Below, one piece after another: positions 18,957-27,829 of a stretch of DNA of 64,000 nt (positions within the stretch are counted from its first letter, which is position 1; each line of letters starts with the position of its first letter). Source of the DNA: Borreliella afzelii (GTDB lineage Bacteria; Spirochaetota; Spirochaetia; Borreliales; Borreliaceae); NCBI RefSeq assembly GCF_014202295.1, contig NZ_JACHGM010000002.1, forward strand, positions 347,039 through 411,038, in the 5' to 3' direction. The notes below the pieces were generated by a model. It saw only the letters and a list, made by a program, of their open reading frames with translations, made no database searches and had not been told where the DNA came from. The position numbers and the translations under genes were made by a program.

Positions 18957-19517
18957 TTATTGATTGTATATTAATATAATTATATTTGGAATTAAAGATA
19001 AAATAAACATTATAAAAAAATATATTGGTTCGTTTTCTAATATATTGATTTTAGGGTTTTTATCAAAGTTTTTTTTTATCGATGTTATTAATATTAAAGC
19101 TACTAGTATGCCAAGTGCAGACAGAATAAGTATTTCTAATCCTTCAAAAAATCCGTTGTTCTTATCAAGCGCAAAAAATGTTATTGCAATTAAGCTGCTA
19201 TTTGAAAGCATAAAATCGTTTGAATAATTTGATTTTCTGTTGTAAACAATAAATATATCATTTATTACTTTAAATAATAATATCAACATGTAAATTAAAA
19301 TTACATAAAAAATTGGCATTAAGAATAATAAATTGTTCTTTGCAAGCAGTTTATAAAAATAAAATGATATTGAATATATTAATAAGGAGGTAATTGTTAT
19401 TAGGACATATTTTTTAATTAAGATTACATTATTTTTTATTTTTATGTCCTCAAATCCAACAAAGTGTATTAAAGTTAAGTTGTTAATAATCAAGCATGTA
19501 ATCAAATTATTAATCAT
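18957..19517 (-). CDS. RnfA/RnfE (NqrD/NqrE)-like membrane protein, Fe-S cysteines lost
   Basis: A 186-residue, six-helix membrane protein. Its opening (LIINNLTLIHFVGFEDIKIK) matches the RnfA/RnfE start, where the family has NNFVLVQFLGLCPFLGV. A later segment (FMLSNSSLIAITFFALDKN) matches the family's LITTNCAVLGVALLN. The next part (GLEILILSALGILVALILITSIKK) fits the family's C-terminal half. In Rnf and Nqr the two aligned cysteines hold a membrane Fe-S cluster; here the first is acidic and the second is Ser. Its ATG overlaps the RnfC-RnfD-like gene stop by four bases, so the two are coupled. Assignment rests on aligned motifs and context. It could have taken on a new, non-redox role. Confidence 0.62.
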   Translation of the reverse strand: MINNLITCLIINNLTLIHFVGFEDIKIKNNVILIKKYVLITITSLLIYSISFYFYKLLAKNNLLFLMPIFYVILIYMLILLFKVINDIFIVYNRKSNYSNDFMLSNSSLIAITFFALDKNNGFFEGLEILILSALGILVALILITSIKKNFDKNPKINILENEPIYFFIMFILSLIPNIIILIYNQ

Positions 19518-21832
19518 AGTTTTATTATATCCTTTTCATTTTTAAAAGGGGTTTTAAGTGCTTTTTCTTTATTTGTTTTCCAAAAATGTATTATTTTTTT
19601 AATTTTAAAGGTTAAACTGTATTTTTTTATTAAGTTTGAGCTTGCTTGTAAAATAAAAATAGATATTATAACCGATAAAGTTTCAAAAGGAATATAGCTT
19701 AATGTTAAAAAGTATATAAATGCCAATAGTGTTCCGTAGAGTATTTGCTCAAATTTGAAATGTGGTGTTATTTGTACTTCTGTTGCAATTGTAAAAATTA
19801 GGAGCATTGGTATTGGAGAAATAAGTAATGTTAACATATCTGAGCTGATGTGACTTAAGGCTCCCATATTATGCATTATGTATGAGATTGTCATTAAACT
19901 TATATAAAATGACAATGGTATTAATTTGTTAATTATATATTTGCCAATTATTAATAAGAGTCCAAAATAAAGCAAGATTGGAGATAATTTTTTTTCATTA
20001 TTAACTCCTAAAAGACTTTCAATATGAAATCTTGTGACAATTATATTGAAAACGGAAAAAATTTTTTTATTTACAAAGTTTTCAATTGCATCGATTTTTT
20101 TGTTTTCATATCTTGTTAGGGTATTCAAACTTTTTAAATTTTTTATGTCTGGATTTGTGTCAATTATTTTACTCCAGGTTGGAATTATTGATGTTGAGTT
20201 TTTAAGCGATTCTTGATAGGTTTGTTTAAAACTTGCTGGAAAATTTAATACAAAAAACATAAAAGAAATTAATATAGGATTTGCTAAAAATGTTGATAAC
20301 CTGAAAAAGTAAAAGAATACTAAAAAAGTAAATAGCAAGGAGGTTATTTTTAGTGTAATTTCTAAATTTAAAGGCAATATAATACTTATCATTAAGGCAC
20401 TGTAAACGAAAAAAGACAAACATTTGTAATTAATTTTTAGCATTATTGGCATATAGATTGCCACACTAATAAATATTAACAGCAAAGTGTCTATCATGAA
20501 TTTGGTGTTATTTAGGAAAGAAAATATTAGACTAGGCAATAATGATAGTATGATAATAAAGTATATATCTTTTAAATTGTTTTCAGTATATATTACCCCA
20601 TTTATTAGGCTTTCATTTAGAATTTTGCCTTTAATTTCTTTTTGAACTTTATGTATTTCTTCTTCTACTTCTTTGTCTGTATATTTAAATATTTTTAATT
20701 TACTGTTATCATCTTTTTTTTCATTCTTTAAATATGAAAAAATAATATTTTCCATTTGCAATGGGGAAAAACTGGATATAAACAATGCTCTAATTTTGTC
20801 ATATATTGATTTCTTTTTTAATATGGTGAGGCTATAAATATCTCTTGTTATTGGTATGTTTAATGTTTCAATTTTTATGTTGTTGGCTGGGTTGTTTAAA
20901 AAAAATTCATATTTTTTTGTATCAATTTTTTCATTTATTATTTGGCTAAAAGAAGTTCCAATTTTTACTTTCAGTATTCTACTTTTTATTTTTTTATTTC
21001 CATTTATAGCTACAAATTTTTCTTTATAAGGATTGTTGTTTTTTATAACAAGATTTGTGTTATAAAGATCTTCAATATTTGCTAATAAAATATTGTTGTG
21101 GGGGTTTATATCATCTTTTGTGTTATTGTTGTTGTATAAAAAGTGCATTATCATTTCATGATTTGTATAAGGATATTCATTTTCTAAAGATTTAATTTTT
21201 ATTTTTCTGTTTTTAAAAATACTCAAATTTTCTAATTCTTTTTTAAGTTTATCTTTATTTGATATTATTGTTATTTCTTTGAATTTAAATATTTTGTCGA
21301 TTATTTGGAATCCTGAAAGAATATCTTCTAATTTTTCTGCCATCAGTGCTTCTGAAATATTTGTAAATACATCTTTTCCGTTTGTTAATAAAATCATTTT
21401 GTCTATTTTTTTACATTTATTTATGAATTGAAATAAGGAATTTTCGTTAAACCAAGGAATTCCCAGTTGAATTAATTTTGCCAGGGTTTTTTCTCTTGAG
21501 ATTTCATCTTCTATTGGGGTTTTTTCAGTTTTTATTTTTCCTTGAAATTTGATTAGTGCTGATTTTAATTTTTTTCCATCTGGAAAGTTGGCTGTGTATA
21601 TTTTTTCTACTATTCCAGATATTGGAGAGTATGTGTATAGTTCTATGTTTGAATTTTTCGATAAAATTTGATTTTCTTCTATTTTTTGTTTTTCAATTAT
21701 ATATATTATGGATTTTGAATTTTCTGTTTCAAGGGGTATTAGGGCATACTCAGGTATTTGAATCTCGTCAATGTTTATCTTGTATTTATTATATTTTTTG
21801 AAAATTGTTTTTACTTTTTCTAAGTTTAGCAT
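19514..21832 (-). CDS. RnfC-RnfD-like fusion protein, redox motifs degenerate
   Basis: A 772-residue protein that I read as RnfC joined to RnfD. Residues 25-95 match the RnfC sandwich domain (IPLETENSKSIIYIIEKQKI, then YSPISGIVEKIYT). Residues 115-200 follow the RnfC flavin-domain pattern, but the glycine-rich GLGGAxFP loop is replaced by GIPWFNENSLF. From about 430 on there are many membrane helices. Near 690-715 TEVQITPHFKFEQILYGTLL fits the RnfD/NqrB pattern TDPVTSP...G..IYG.L. Only two cysteines exist in the whole protein, so the two RnfC 4Fe-4S sites are gone, and I see no RnfD flavinylation SGAT. It is coupled to the RnfA/E-like gene. The domain call is inferred by eye. Confidence 0.6.
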   Translation of the reverse strand: MLNLEKVKTIFKKYNKYKINIDEIQIPEYALIPLETENSKSIIYIIEKQKIEENQILSKNSNIELYTYSPISGIVEKIYTANFPDGKKLKSALIKFQGKIKTEKTPIEDEISREKTLAKLIQLGIPWFNENSLFQFINKCKKIDKMILLTNGKDVFTNISEALMAEKLEDILSGFQIIDKIFKFKEITIISNKDKLKKELENLSIFKNRKIKIKSLENEYPYTNHEMIMHFLYNNNNTKDDINPHNNILLANIEDLYNTNLVIKNNNPYKEKFVAINGNKKIKSRILKVKIGTSFSQIINEKIDTKKYEFFLNNPANNIKIETLNIPITRDIYSLTILKKKSIYDKIRALFISSFSPLQMENIIFSYLKNEKKDDNSKLKIFKYTDKEVEEEIHKVQKEIKGKILNESLINGVIYTENNLKDIYFIIILSLLPSLIFSFLNNTKFMIDTLLLIFISVAIYMPIMLKINYKCLSFFVYSALMISIILPLNLEITLKITSLLFTFLVFFYFFRLSTFLANPILISFMFFVLNFPASFKQTYQESLKNSTSIIPTWSKIIDTNPDIKNLKSLNTLTRYENKKIDAIENFVNKKIFSVFNIIVTRFHIESLLGVNNEKKLSPILLYFGLLLIIGKYIINKLIPLSFYISLMTISYIMHNMGALSHISSDMLTLLISPIPMLLIFTIATEVQITPHFKFEQILYGTLLAFIYFLTLSYIPFETLSVIISIFILQASSNLIKKYSLTFKIKKIIHFWKTNKEKALKTPFKNEKDIIKL

Positions 21833-21839
21833 TAGCTAT

Positions 21840-23312
21840 TTATCCTTGAATATATTTTTTATAGGTTTTTTCATTTATGTTTAAAAGAATTGTAAATCTT
21901 ATTGCTTTAAATAGGAATAGCAACACAAATAAAGGTAAAGAGAATAAGAAGAGCATTTTGGAATTTTTTTTATCTATGTTGATATTATTTTTGTTTTCTT
22001 TATATATTAAGATTGGGTTTTTATTTTTTAAGAACAGGTTTGCAAGATCTTTTTTAAGAGTTTCATCAATAAATGATTTGTCTACTTCGTAAACAGTTTT
22101 AGGATTAATTTCTATCTTGTCGTTTTTGATATCAAAGTAATTTTCTTTTATATTTTTAGGAATTTTTCCATATTTAGCGGTAATATTGTATTTTAGTTCG
22201 TTTTGATAAATAATATGGGAGACATACCCCACAATATTAGGTATGTCTTTATTATATCCTAGCATTATGTATATATTGTTAGGATTTAAATAATCAAAAT
22301 GATTTAATTTTTTACTGTAAAGGTAGTTGATGTTTTTATAAGAGTTTAGCATGTAACTTGAATAAGTGAATGGCATTAATGAGAGTATAAATAGTAGCAG
22401 ATGTATTGCTATTTTTGATTTTAAAGCTTTTTTTTCGTCTTTTTTTTTCTCTTTAATTTCGATCGGGAATAAAAATGTATCTTTAAAATTGCTTTCTGTT
22501 TTAATCCAGCTGAAAATTAGGAAAATGCAAAGGGCCGGCATTGCAACAAATGCAATGAAAGTGGGGTCAATATTTGTAGTAAAAAATGTTGTGATTATAA
22601 TGAAATATAAGGTTGTAAATATAAACAAAAATAATAAGTGTTTTATTTTTGTTATTAGTGTTAAAAAATTTATTTCTTTTAAATATATTTTATTGTAATT
22701 TTTGTTAAAATTATTGATTATTAAATATAACAAATAGGAGAGAACTGTAAATGGATAAAAATACATTATTTCTTTGCTTATTATAAAAGTAAGAGATGAA
22801 ATTAATAAAAAAATTAAAGTAAATATAGAGTTTGTTGGGTCTAAAAAAATTAATAAAATTATTATGATTAAAAATATTATGCTTAAAATGAAATTGATTT
22901 TTATTTTGTAGTCAAGAGAATGCATATCGACATTAATATTGAGATCTTTTTTTAGTTGTTTAAAATTTACAGTTTTGAACCTGTTTTCAACATAAAGAAG
23001 TTTTTTATCTTCTACATTGAAAAGATTGGGGAGTTTTTTTAAAAATATATTTTTTCTTAGATCAAGATTATTAAGTTTGTTTATTTCATTTATTATGATT
23101 TTTTTATTTTCGGGAAAGTCCAAAATGTCAATTTTTGTTGTGTATTCTGAAATTGTTTTGAACCCTAGTGAATTTATATATTCATTAGCAGTTTTTAGAT
23201 CAGCTTCAGTTGTAAAGTATAATGGGTTGTAATCTCCAAATTGAGCTATATCGCAGGAATTGATAAGTGGCATTGTTGTAATTAAACATAAAAAACTTAA
23301 AAAACGTACCAT
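21840..23312 (-). CDS. Hypothetical multi-pass membrane protein, possibly a lipoprotein
   Basis: A 490-residue protein not recognised. The N-terminus MVRFLSFLCLITTMPLINSC could be a lipoprotein signal ending at Cys20. A periplasmic stretch of about 120 residues follows. Next come five or so membrane helices between about 135 and 330, with a charged KEKKKDEKKALKSK loop. Another periplasmic domain follows, then a last helix (FLFSLPLFVLLFLFKAIRF). It lies eight bases before the RnfC-RnfD-like gene on the same strand, so it is likely part of the same membrane complex or pathway. I see no flavin, haem or Fe-S motif, and no good match to RnfG or RnfB. Confidence 0.6.
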   Translation of the reverse strand: MVRFLSFLCLITTMPLINSCDIAQFGDYNPLYFTTEADLKTANEYINSLGFKTISEYTTKIDILDFPENKKIIINEINKLNNLDLRKNIFLKKLPNLFNVEDKKLLYVENRFKTVNFKQLKKDLNINVDMHSLDYKIKINFILSIIFLIIIILLIFLDPTNSIFTLIFLLISSLTFIISKEIMYFYPFTVLSYLLYLIINNFNKNYNKIYLKEINFLTLITKIKHLLFLFIFTTLYFIIITTFFTTNIDPTFIAFVAMPALCIFLIFSWIKTESNFKDTFLFPIEIKEKKKDEKKALKSKIAIHLLLFILSLMPFTYSSYMLNSYKNINYLYSKKLNHFDYLNPNNIYIMLGYNKDIPNIVGYVSHIIYQNELKYNITAKYGKIPKNIKENYFDIKNDKIEINPKTVYEVDKSFIDETLKKDLANLFLKNKNPILIYKENKNNINIDKKNSKMLFLFSLPLFVLLFLFKAIRFTILLNINEKTYKKYIQG

Positions 23313-23328
23313 TTATTTTTTTCCTATG

Positions 23329-23790
23329 CTATAAATAACATACAATATATGCAGAGACTATTCCTATTATTATGCCCGTTAGAACCTCTTTTTTTTTGTG
23401 TCCTTTGACCACTTTTATTTTTGTTGTGTCAATTTTTATTTCTTTTTTTAATTTTTCTGATAATGCATTTAAATATTCTGCCTGAACCCCAGACATATAT
23501 CTTACGCCGAAAGAATCTCTTATTGTAATAAGGGCAAAGGCAAGAGCTATTATAAAATTTGTACCTATTCCTTCAGTTAGTGCAATTGAGGTTGCAAGAG
23601 CGGTGACTGTTGATGAATGACTGCTTGGCATGCCCCCTGTTTCTAGAAAAATCTTTTTTAAAAGATGCGTTGGAGTTAGTTTTAACTTTCTTGTTTTTAC
23701 GGTTTGGATGCTATATTTAATTACTTGCGCAGAAATTCCTGATACAAGACAAGATAAAAAAAGATCGTTGGTAAGCAATGCCCTTATCAT
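23329..23790 (-). CDS. Divergent PAP2 family (DUF212, YuiD-like) membrane protein
   Basis: A 153-residue membrane protein of the divergent PAP2 family. The block GGMPSSHSSTVTALAT is the PSGH-like phosphatase motif, and RDSFGVRYMSGVQAEYLN is the second family block. It has about four helices. Relatives are acid-phosphatase-like, but their substrate is unknown; a lipid phosphate or polyprenyl phosphate is a reasonable guess from the fold. A good ribosome site (AAGGGGGAT) precedes the ATG. It follows the M29 aminopeptidase by 14 bases and precedes the membrane protein at 21840-23312. Confidence 0.83.
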   Translation of the reverse strand: MIRALLTNDLFLSCLVSGISAQVIKYSIQTVKTRKLKLTPTHLLKKIFLETGGMPSSHSSTVTALATSIALTEGIGTNFIIALAFALITIRDSFGVRYMSGVQAEYLNALSEKLKKEIKIDTTKIKVVKGHKKKEVLTGIIIGIVSAYIVCYL

Positions 23791-23804
23791 TATTAAATCC
23801 CCCT

Positions 23805-25043
23805 TTATATTGCGAATTTACCAGCTTTTATTATTGTGTACTCTTTTCCATTTTTATCTACACCAATAACGTCCAAGTCATCGCTTCCAATCATTAAATC
23901 TGTATGTATTAATGAAACGTTACATCCGTAAGCTAGTTTATCAGTGTCGGTTTTTAAATCTTCTTCATTGCTTAAACAAGATGGGTATGCAGCGCCGAGT
24001 GCTATGTGGCAACTTGCATTCTCATCGTATAATGTGCTGTAAAAAATAAGATTGCTTTGATAAATAGGGGAGCTGCTGTCAACTAGTGCTACTTCTCCTA
24101 TATATTTTGCTTGAATGTCGGTTTCGATGTGTGATTTTAATATTTCTTTTTGTTTCTCATCATTGCATCCAAAATCAACGACTTTTCCATTTTCAAATTT
24201 TAACCATATTCCAGATATTAGGGTGCCAAGCACCATGACAGGGCGGGTAGCATATACAATGCCTTTTGTTTTTTTATAGTTTGGAGTTGTAAAAACCTCT
24301 TCTGTTGGCATATTGGCATTGAATTCTATTTCTGTTCCTTTGACTTTTTCGCTTCCACCTGTCCATAGAGAAGTTTCAAGTAGATATACTTCCAAGTTTG
24401 TTTTTTCGTTTTTAAAAATTACTTTTTCTAGGTTAAGTTCATTTAATATTTCACATCTTTTGTGAAGTTTTTTTCCATGGGATTCCCATTCTTTTATTGG
24501 ATTTTCTCTATCAAGTAACAATATTCTCTTTTGTATTTTAAAAAATTCTTCTAAAGTTTTATTTCCATCTTTTTTATTTAAAACTTTAGAAGCCCATTTT
24601 GGACCTGGTGAACAAACAACGCACCAAGCTATTTCGTTGCTCATTATCGCTTGTGATAAGGTTTTACTTGCCAGATTTAATGCTTTTTGATAAATTGACA
24701 TTTTTTGACCTATGCTATCTTTCAAGTCTTCAAAATTTTCTGTATCATCGACGTTTATTCTTGCCCATTTATCTTGAACCATTTCATCTAAAAAGCTTTT
24801 TTCGGCATTTGGAATAAATTCCAAGCTTTTCTCTTGTGAAAATTTTAATCTTGATTTTAAAATATCAATATCTTTAATATTTAGCTTGACATACTTAGCT
24901 CCATATTCATAAGCTTTTTTTGCTAATATTTTCAAAAAATTGTAATTTTCGATTGAACCTTGAATTAAAACACATTGATTTTTTTGTAAATTAATTCCTT
25001 TTAAAATTATAAGTTCTGCATATTTTATTAAATCTTTTTCCAT
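23805..25043 (-). CDS. M29 family aminopeptidase (AmpS/PepS type)
   Basis: A 412-residue metalloaminopeptidase of the thermophilic/M29 family, cutting single residues from peptides in the cytoplasm. Motifs include GTEIEFNANMPTEEVFTTPN, which carries family metal-binding glutamates. The C-terminal SCHIALGAAYPSC and IHTDLMIGSDDLDVIG hold the histidines and aspartates of the two-metal centre. Length and order match the family. The start overlaps the stop of the upstream HAD phosphatase gene by 16 bases, which argues for co-transcription. The cell depends on imported peptides, so peptidases such as this and PepP at 26051 would supply amino acids; that link is inferred. Confidence 0.9.
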   Translation of the reverse strand: MEKDLIKYAELIILKGINLQKNQCVLIQGSIENYNFLKILAKKAYEYGAKYVKLNIKDIDILKSRLKFSQEKSLEFIPNAEKSFLDEMVQDKWARINVDDTENFEDLKDSIGQKMSIYQKALNLASKTLSQAIMSNEIAWCVVCSPGPKWASKVLNKKDGNKTLEEFFKIQKRILLLDRENPIKEWESHGKKLHKRCEILNELNLEKVIFKNEKTNLEVYLLETSLWTGGSEKVKGTEIEFNANMPTEEVFTTPNYKKTKGIVYATRPVMVLGTLISGIWLKFENGKVVDFGCNDEKQKEILKSHIETDIQAKYIGEVALVDSSSPIYQSNLIFYSTLYDENASCHIALGAAYPSCLSNEEDLKTDTDKLAYGCNVSLIHTDLMIGSDDLDVIGVDKNGKEYTIIKAGKFAI

Positions 25044-25936
25044 TTATTATTCCTCCTGAATGGGTTTTCTAAAACATTCTCATTAATGTAATTTGCAACA
25101 GCTTCTTCATCATTTGTGCCTATTACTTCTAAGTAAGGTAGCATTGCTTTTAATCTATAATTTGCATTTCCCATTAGTAATCCCTTTTTTACATTTTCTA
25201 GCATATCAGTATCATTAAATCCATCACCAAAAGCTATGGTTTCGCTTAAATCAATATTAATAGTTTTAAGAACTTCTTTTAATGCCTTTCCTTTTGAAAC
25301 TTTATGGTCTACAATTTCTAATGAATTTGGAGTAGAAAGGTATGCATTTATTTCTCCTTTGTATTTATCTAAAATCATTGCTTCATATTCTATTAGGCTC
25401 TCTTCTCTGCCAGCTAATATTATTTTTGCAACATTTTCAAAATTTTCAAGCTCGCTAAAGTCTTTAATTTCTTGAATTTTATTAATTGGACTAATTATTT
25501 CATGTCTAAAGACATTAGATTCTTTTTTAAATTTTTGGAATTGATCAATTGCAATTTGAGTCTTGATGTCAATATTTAATTGGTCGTCGTATTGATCTGC
25601 TTTATGTAAAAAATGAGGTATGTGGCTAAACTTCTCATCTCTTAAACTTAAAATCTTCTTTACTACTTCAGGAGATAAATTATGACTTTTTATTAATCTC
25701 CAATCTTGGTTGTAAACTTTTGCTCCGTTTAATGTAATGAAAAATGTAACTTGCAGTTGATCTGTGTTTTTTGTAATTTGAATGATTTCATTTTTGCTTC
25801 TTCCTGTTGCTATTATGAATTTCTTTTTTTCTTTTGTTAATTTTTTAATTACAAGTTCTGTAAAGGCTCCAATATAGCTTTTTGATAGCAAAAGAGTGCC
25901 ATCAAGATCAGAGGCAACCGCTTTAATATTTTTCAT
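25028..25936 (-). CDS. Cof-type HAD superfamily sugar/cofactor phosphatase
   Basis: A 302-residue HAD phosphatase of the Cof (IIB) subfamily. The nucleophile motif is ASDLDGTLL near residue 10, motif II is IATGRS, and the late motifs are KGKALKEVL and AFGDGFNDTDML, with the two magnesium-binding aspartates. Cof enzymes dephosphorylate sugar phosphates, FMN or pyridoxal phosphate, with broad specificity; the substrate here cannot be told. It is the first gene of the 14.5-kb minus-strand run and is divergent from pepP across a 114-base gap. Confidence 0.9.
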   Translation of the reverse strand: MKNIKAVASDLDGTLLLSKSYIGAFTELVIKKLTKEKKKFIIATGRSKNEIIQITKNTDQLQVTFFITLNGAKVYNQDWRLIKSHNLSPEVVKKILSLRDEKFSHIPHFLHKADQYDDQLNIDIKTQIAIDQFQKFKKESNVFRHEIISPINKIQEIKDFSELENFENVAKIILAGREESLIEYEAMILDKYKGEINAYLSTPNSLEIVDHKVSKGKALKEVLKTINIDLSETIAFGDGFNDTDMLENVKKGLLMGNANYRLKAMLPYLEVIGTNDEEAVANYINENVLENPFRRNNKWKKI

Positions 25937-26009
25937 ATTTTATCCTTTAGGAGTAAATTTCAAGCTAAATTATATCAAATAATTTTTTTTTTTTAAATTG
26001 ATAATTATT

Positions 26010-26018
26010 TGGTATAAT
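26010..26018 (+). promoter_or_regulatory. Putative extended -10 promoter for pepP operon
   Basis: TGG followed by TATAAT (26013-26018) is an extended -10 element, about 33 bases before the pepP start. No good -35 box lies at the expected distance, as is usual for extended -10 promoters. It would drive pepP through the PASTA gene. Confidence 0.45.
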
Positions 26019-26050
26019 TGTATTAATAGGGTTTTATAAAGGGGATTTTT

Positions 26051-27829
26051 TTGGATATTAATAAAAGATTGGATTTGCTTAGAGAGCATATGAAGGAAAA
26101 TGGGGTTGATGCTTATTTGGTAGCAGGATATGACCCTCATTTTAGTGAATATTCCCATGAAAGGTATAGTACTCGCAAGTTTATTACAGGCTTTTCTGGT
26201 AGTTTTGGTACGGTAATTGTAACATTATCCCAAGCTGTTCTTTTCACGGACGGTAGGTACTTTTTGCAGGCCGATCAAGAACTTAAGGGAACTGAAGTTT
26301 CATTAATAAAGCTTGGAGTAAAAGGATCTCCTGATGTTTTTACGTATATAAATTTAAATTTACAAGGATTAAAGCTTGGAATTTACTCTGATGAGATTAG
26401 CATAAAGTTTTATCAAGAGTTGTGTGAAAAATGTAAAAATACACATATCAAGGTTTTAAATCAAGATCTAATTGATTTAATTTGGAAATCCAGACCTCAG
26501 ATTGAGTTTAGTCATATAGTTGAATTAATTGATGTTGAAAAAAATAATAAAAGAGTTGAAAAAATTAAGTCTATTTGTTTTTTCTTAGAAAAGAATTTGG
26601 CAGATTTTTATGTTATTACTGCTCTTGATGAGATTGCTTGGATATTGAATTTAAGAGGGTCAGATGTTAAAAAGTCAGCATTGTTTTATTCGTTTCTTTT
26701 AATATCTAGGAATAAAGATCGAAAAAACGTTCTTTTTATTGATACAAAAAAACTTGATTTGGGTGTTAAAGAAACACTTGAAATGGAGAATTTTGAAATA
26801 GAGCCCTATAGTGATTTTTACTGTTTTCTGGATCGGATAAAGCATGAAGGTAAATTTTTTGTTTCATTTTATACTAATGTCAAGGTTTTAAAAGTTCTTG
26901 GTGAGACTAATATCATTTTTGGAGAGAGCATTATAGGCAATCTTAAGGCCATAAAAACCGATTATGAAATTCTTAAGATGAAAGAAGCGCATGTTATTGA
27001 TGCTATTGGTTTGATTAAATTTTTATGTAAGTTTAAAAGTCTGAGTAAGGTTGAATTGGCTGAATTGGATGAAATAGACATTGCTGATATGCTTTTGCAT
27101 TTTAGGGAGTTGAATAAAGAATTTTTTAGTTCTAGTTTTGATTCAATAGTTGGTTTTAAAGAGAACGGAGCTCTTCCGCATTATAAGCCCAAAAAAGGCA
27201 AAAAAATAAATACCAAGGGCCTTCTTTTGATTGATTCTGGAGGCTCGTATTTTGGACTTGGTACGACGGATGTTACAAGAGTTTTTCTAATAGGGAGTGC
27301 TTCTAGTGAAGAAAAGCGTGACTATACTTTGGTTCTTAAGGCTTTCATTAGTCTTGCTTCTTTAAAGTTTCCATATGGATCTTCAGGGGCTTTTCTTGAT
27401 GGAATTTGTAGATTGCCGCTTTTAAAAAATGGGTTGAATTTTATTCATGGCACTGGGCACGGTGTTGGGTTTTTTCTTAATGTTCATGAGCTTCCAGTTT
27501 CGATTAGTCCCAATTCCAGTTATCTTTTTAAAGGATCTGAGGTGGTTTCAATTGAGCCTGGTCTTTATCGAACATTTAGCCATGGGATAAGGATTGAAAA
27601 TTTAGTTTTTGTAAGGCAAGCTTTTACAAATGATTTTGGATCTTTTTTAGAGTTTGAGAATTTAACTCTTGTTCCTTTTGAAAAAGAATTGATAGTAAAA
27701 GAGATGCTCTCAGAAGACGAGTTAAATTATGTTAATAATTATCATGAATATGTGTTTTTAGCTTTAAAAGAGCATTTTGATGATGAAGGAGAGTTGGAAT
27801 TTTTAGCAAAGCTGACAAGTAAAATATGA
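26051..27829 (+). CDS. pepP: Xaa-Pro aminopeptidase (aminopeptidase P, M24B)
   Basis: Removes N-terminal residues that precede proline from peptides. The 592-residue protein has the three-domain eukaryote-like layout: two creatinase-type N-terminal domains, then the pita-bread catalytic domain from about residue 305. Metal ligands are visible: Asp in LLIDSGGSYF, Asp in GTTDVTRVF, His in FIHGTGHGVG, Glu in SIEPGLYR and Glu in GIRIENLVFV. Translation begins at TTG 26051 after AAAGGGG; no ATG is available before the conserved start DINKRLDLLREHM. Its TGA overlaps the ATG of the next gene. Peptide turnover matters in a cell with few amino acid biosynthetic genes; that part is background knowledge. 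Confidence 0.94.
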   Translation: MDINKRLDLLREHMKENGVDAYLVAGYDPHFSEYSHERYSTRKFITGFSGSFGTVIVTLSQAVLFTDGRYFLQADQELKGTEVSLIKLGVKGSPDVFTYINLNLQGLKLGIYSDEISIKFYQELCEKCKNTHIKVLNQDLIDLIWKSRPQIEFSHIVELIDVEKNNKRVEKIKSICFFLEKNLADFYVITALDEIAWILNLRGSDVKKSALFYSFLLISRNKDRKNVLFIDTKKLDLGVKETLEMENFEIEPYSDFYCFLDRIKHEGKFFVSFYTNVKVLKVLGETNIIFGESIIGNLKAIKTDYEILKMKEAHVIDAIGLIKFLCKFKSLSKVELAELDEIDIADMLLHFRELNKEFFSSSFDSIVGFKENGALPHYKPKKGKKINTKGLLLIDSGGSYFGLGTTDVTRVFLIGSASSEEKRDYTLVLKAFISLASLKFPYGSSGAFLDGICRLPLLKNGLNFIHGTGHGVGFFLNVHELPVSISPNSSYLFKGSEVVSIEPGLYRTFSHGIRIENLVFVRQAFTNDFGSFLEFENLTLVPFEKELIVKEMLSEDELNYVNNYHEYVFLALKEHFDDEGELEFLAKLTSKI

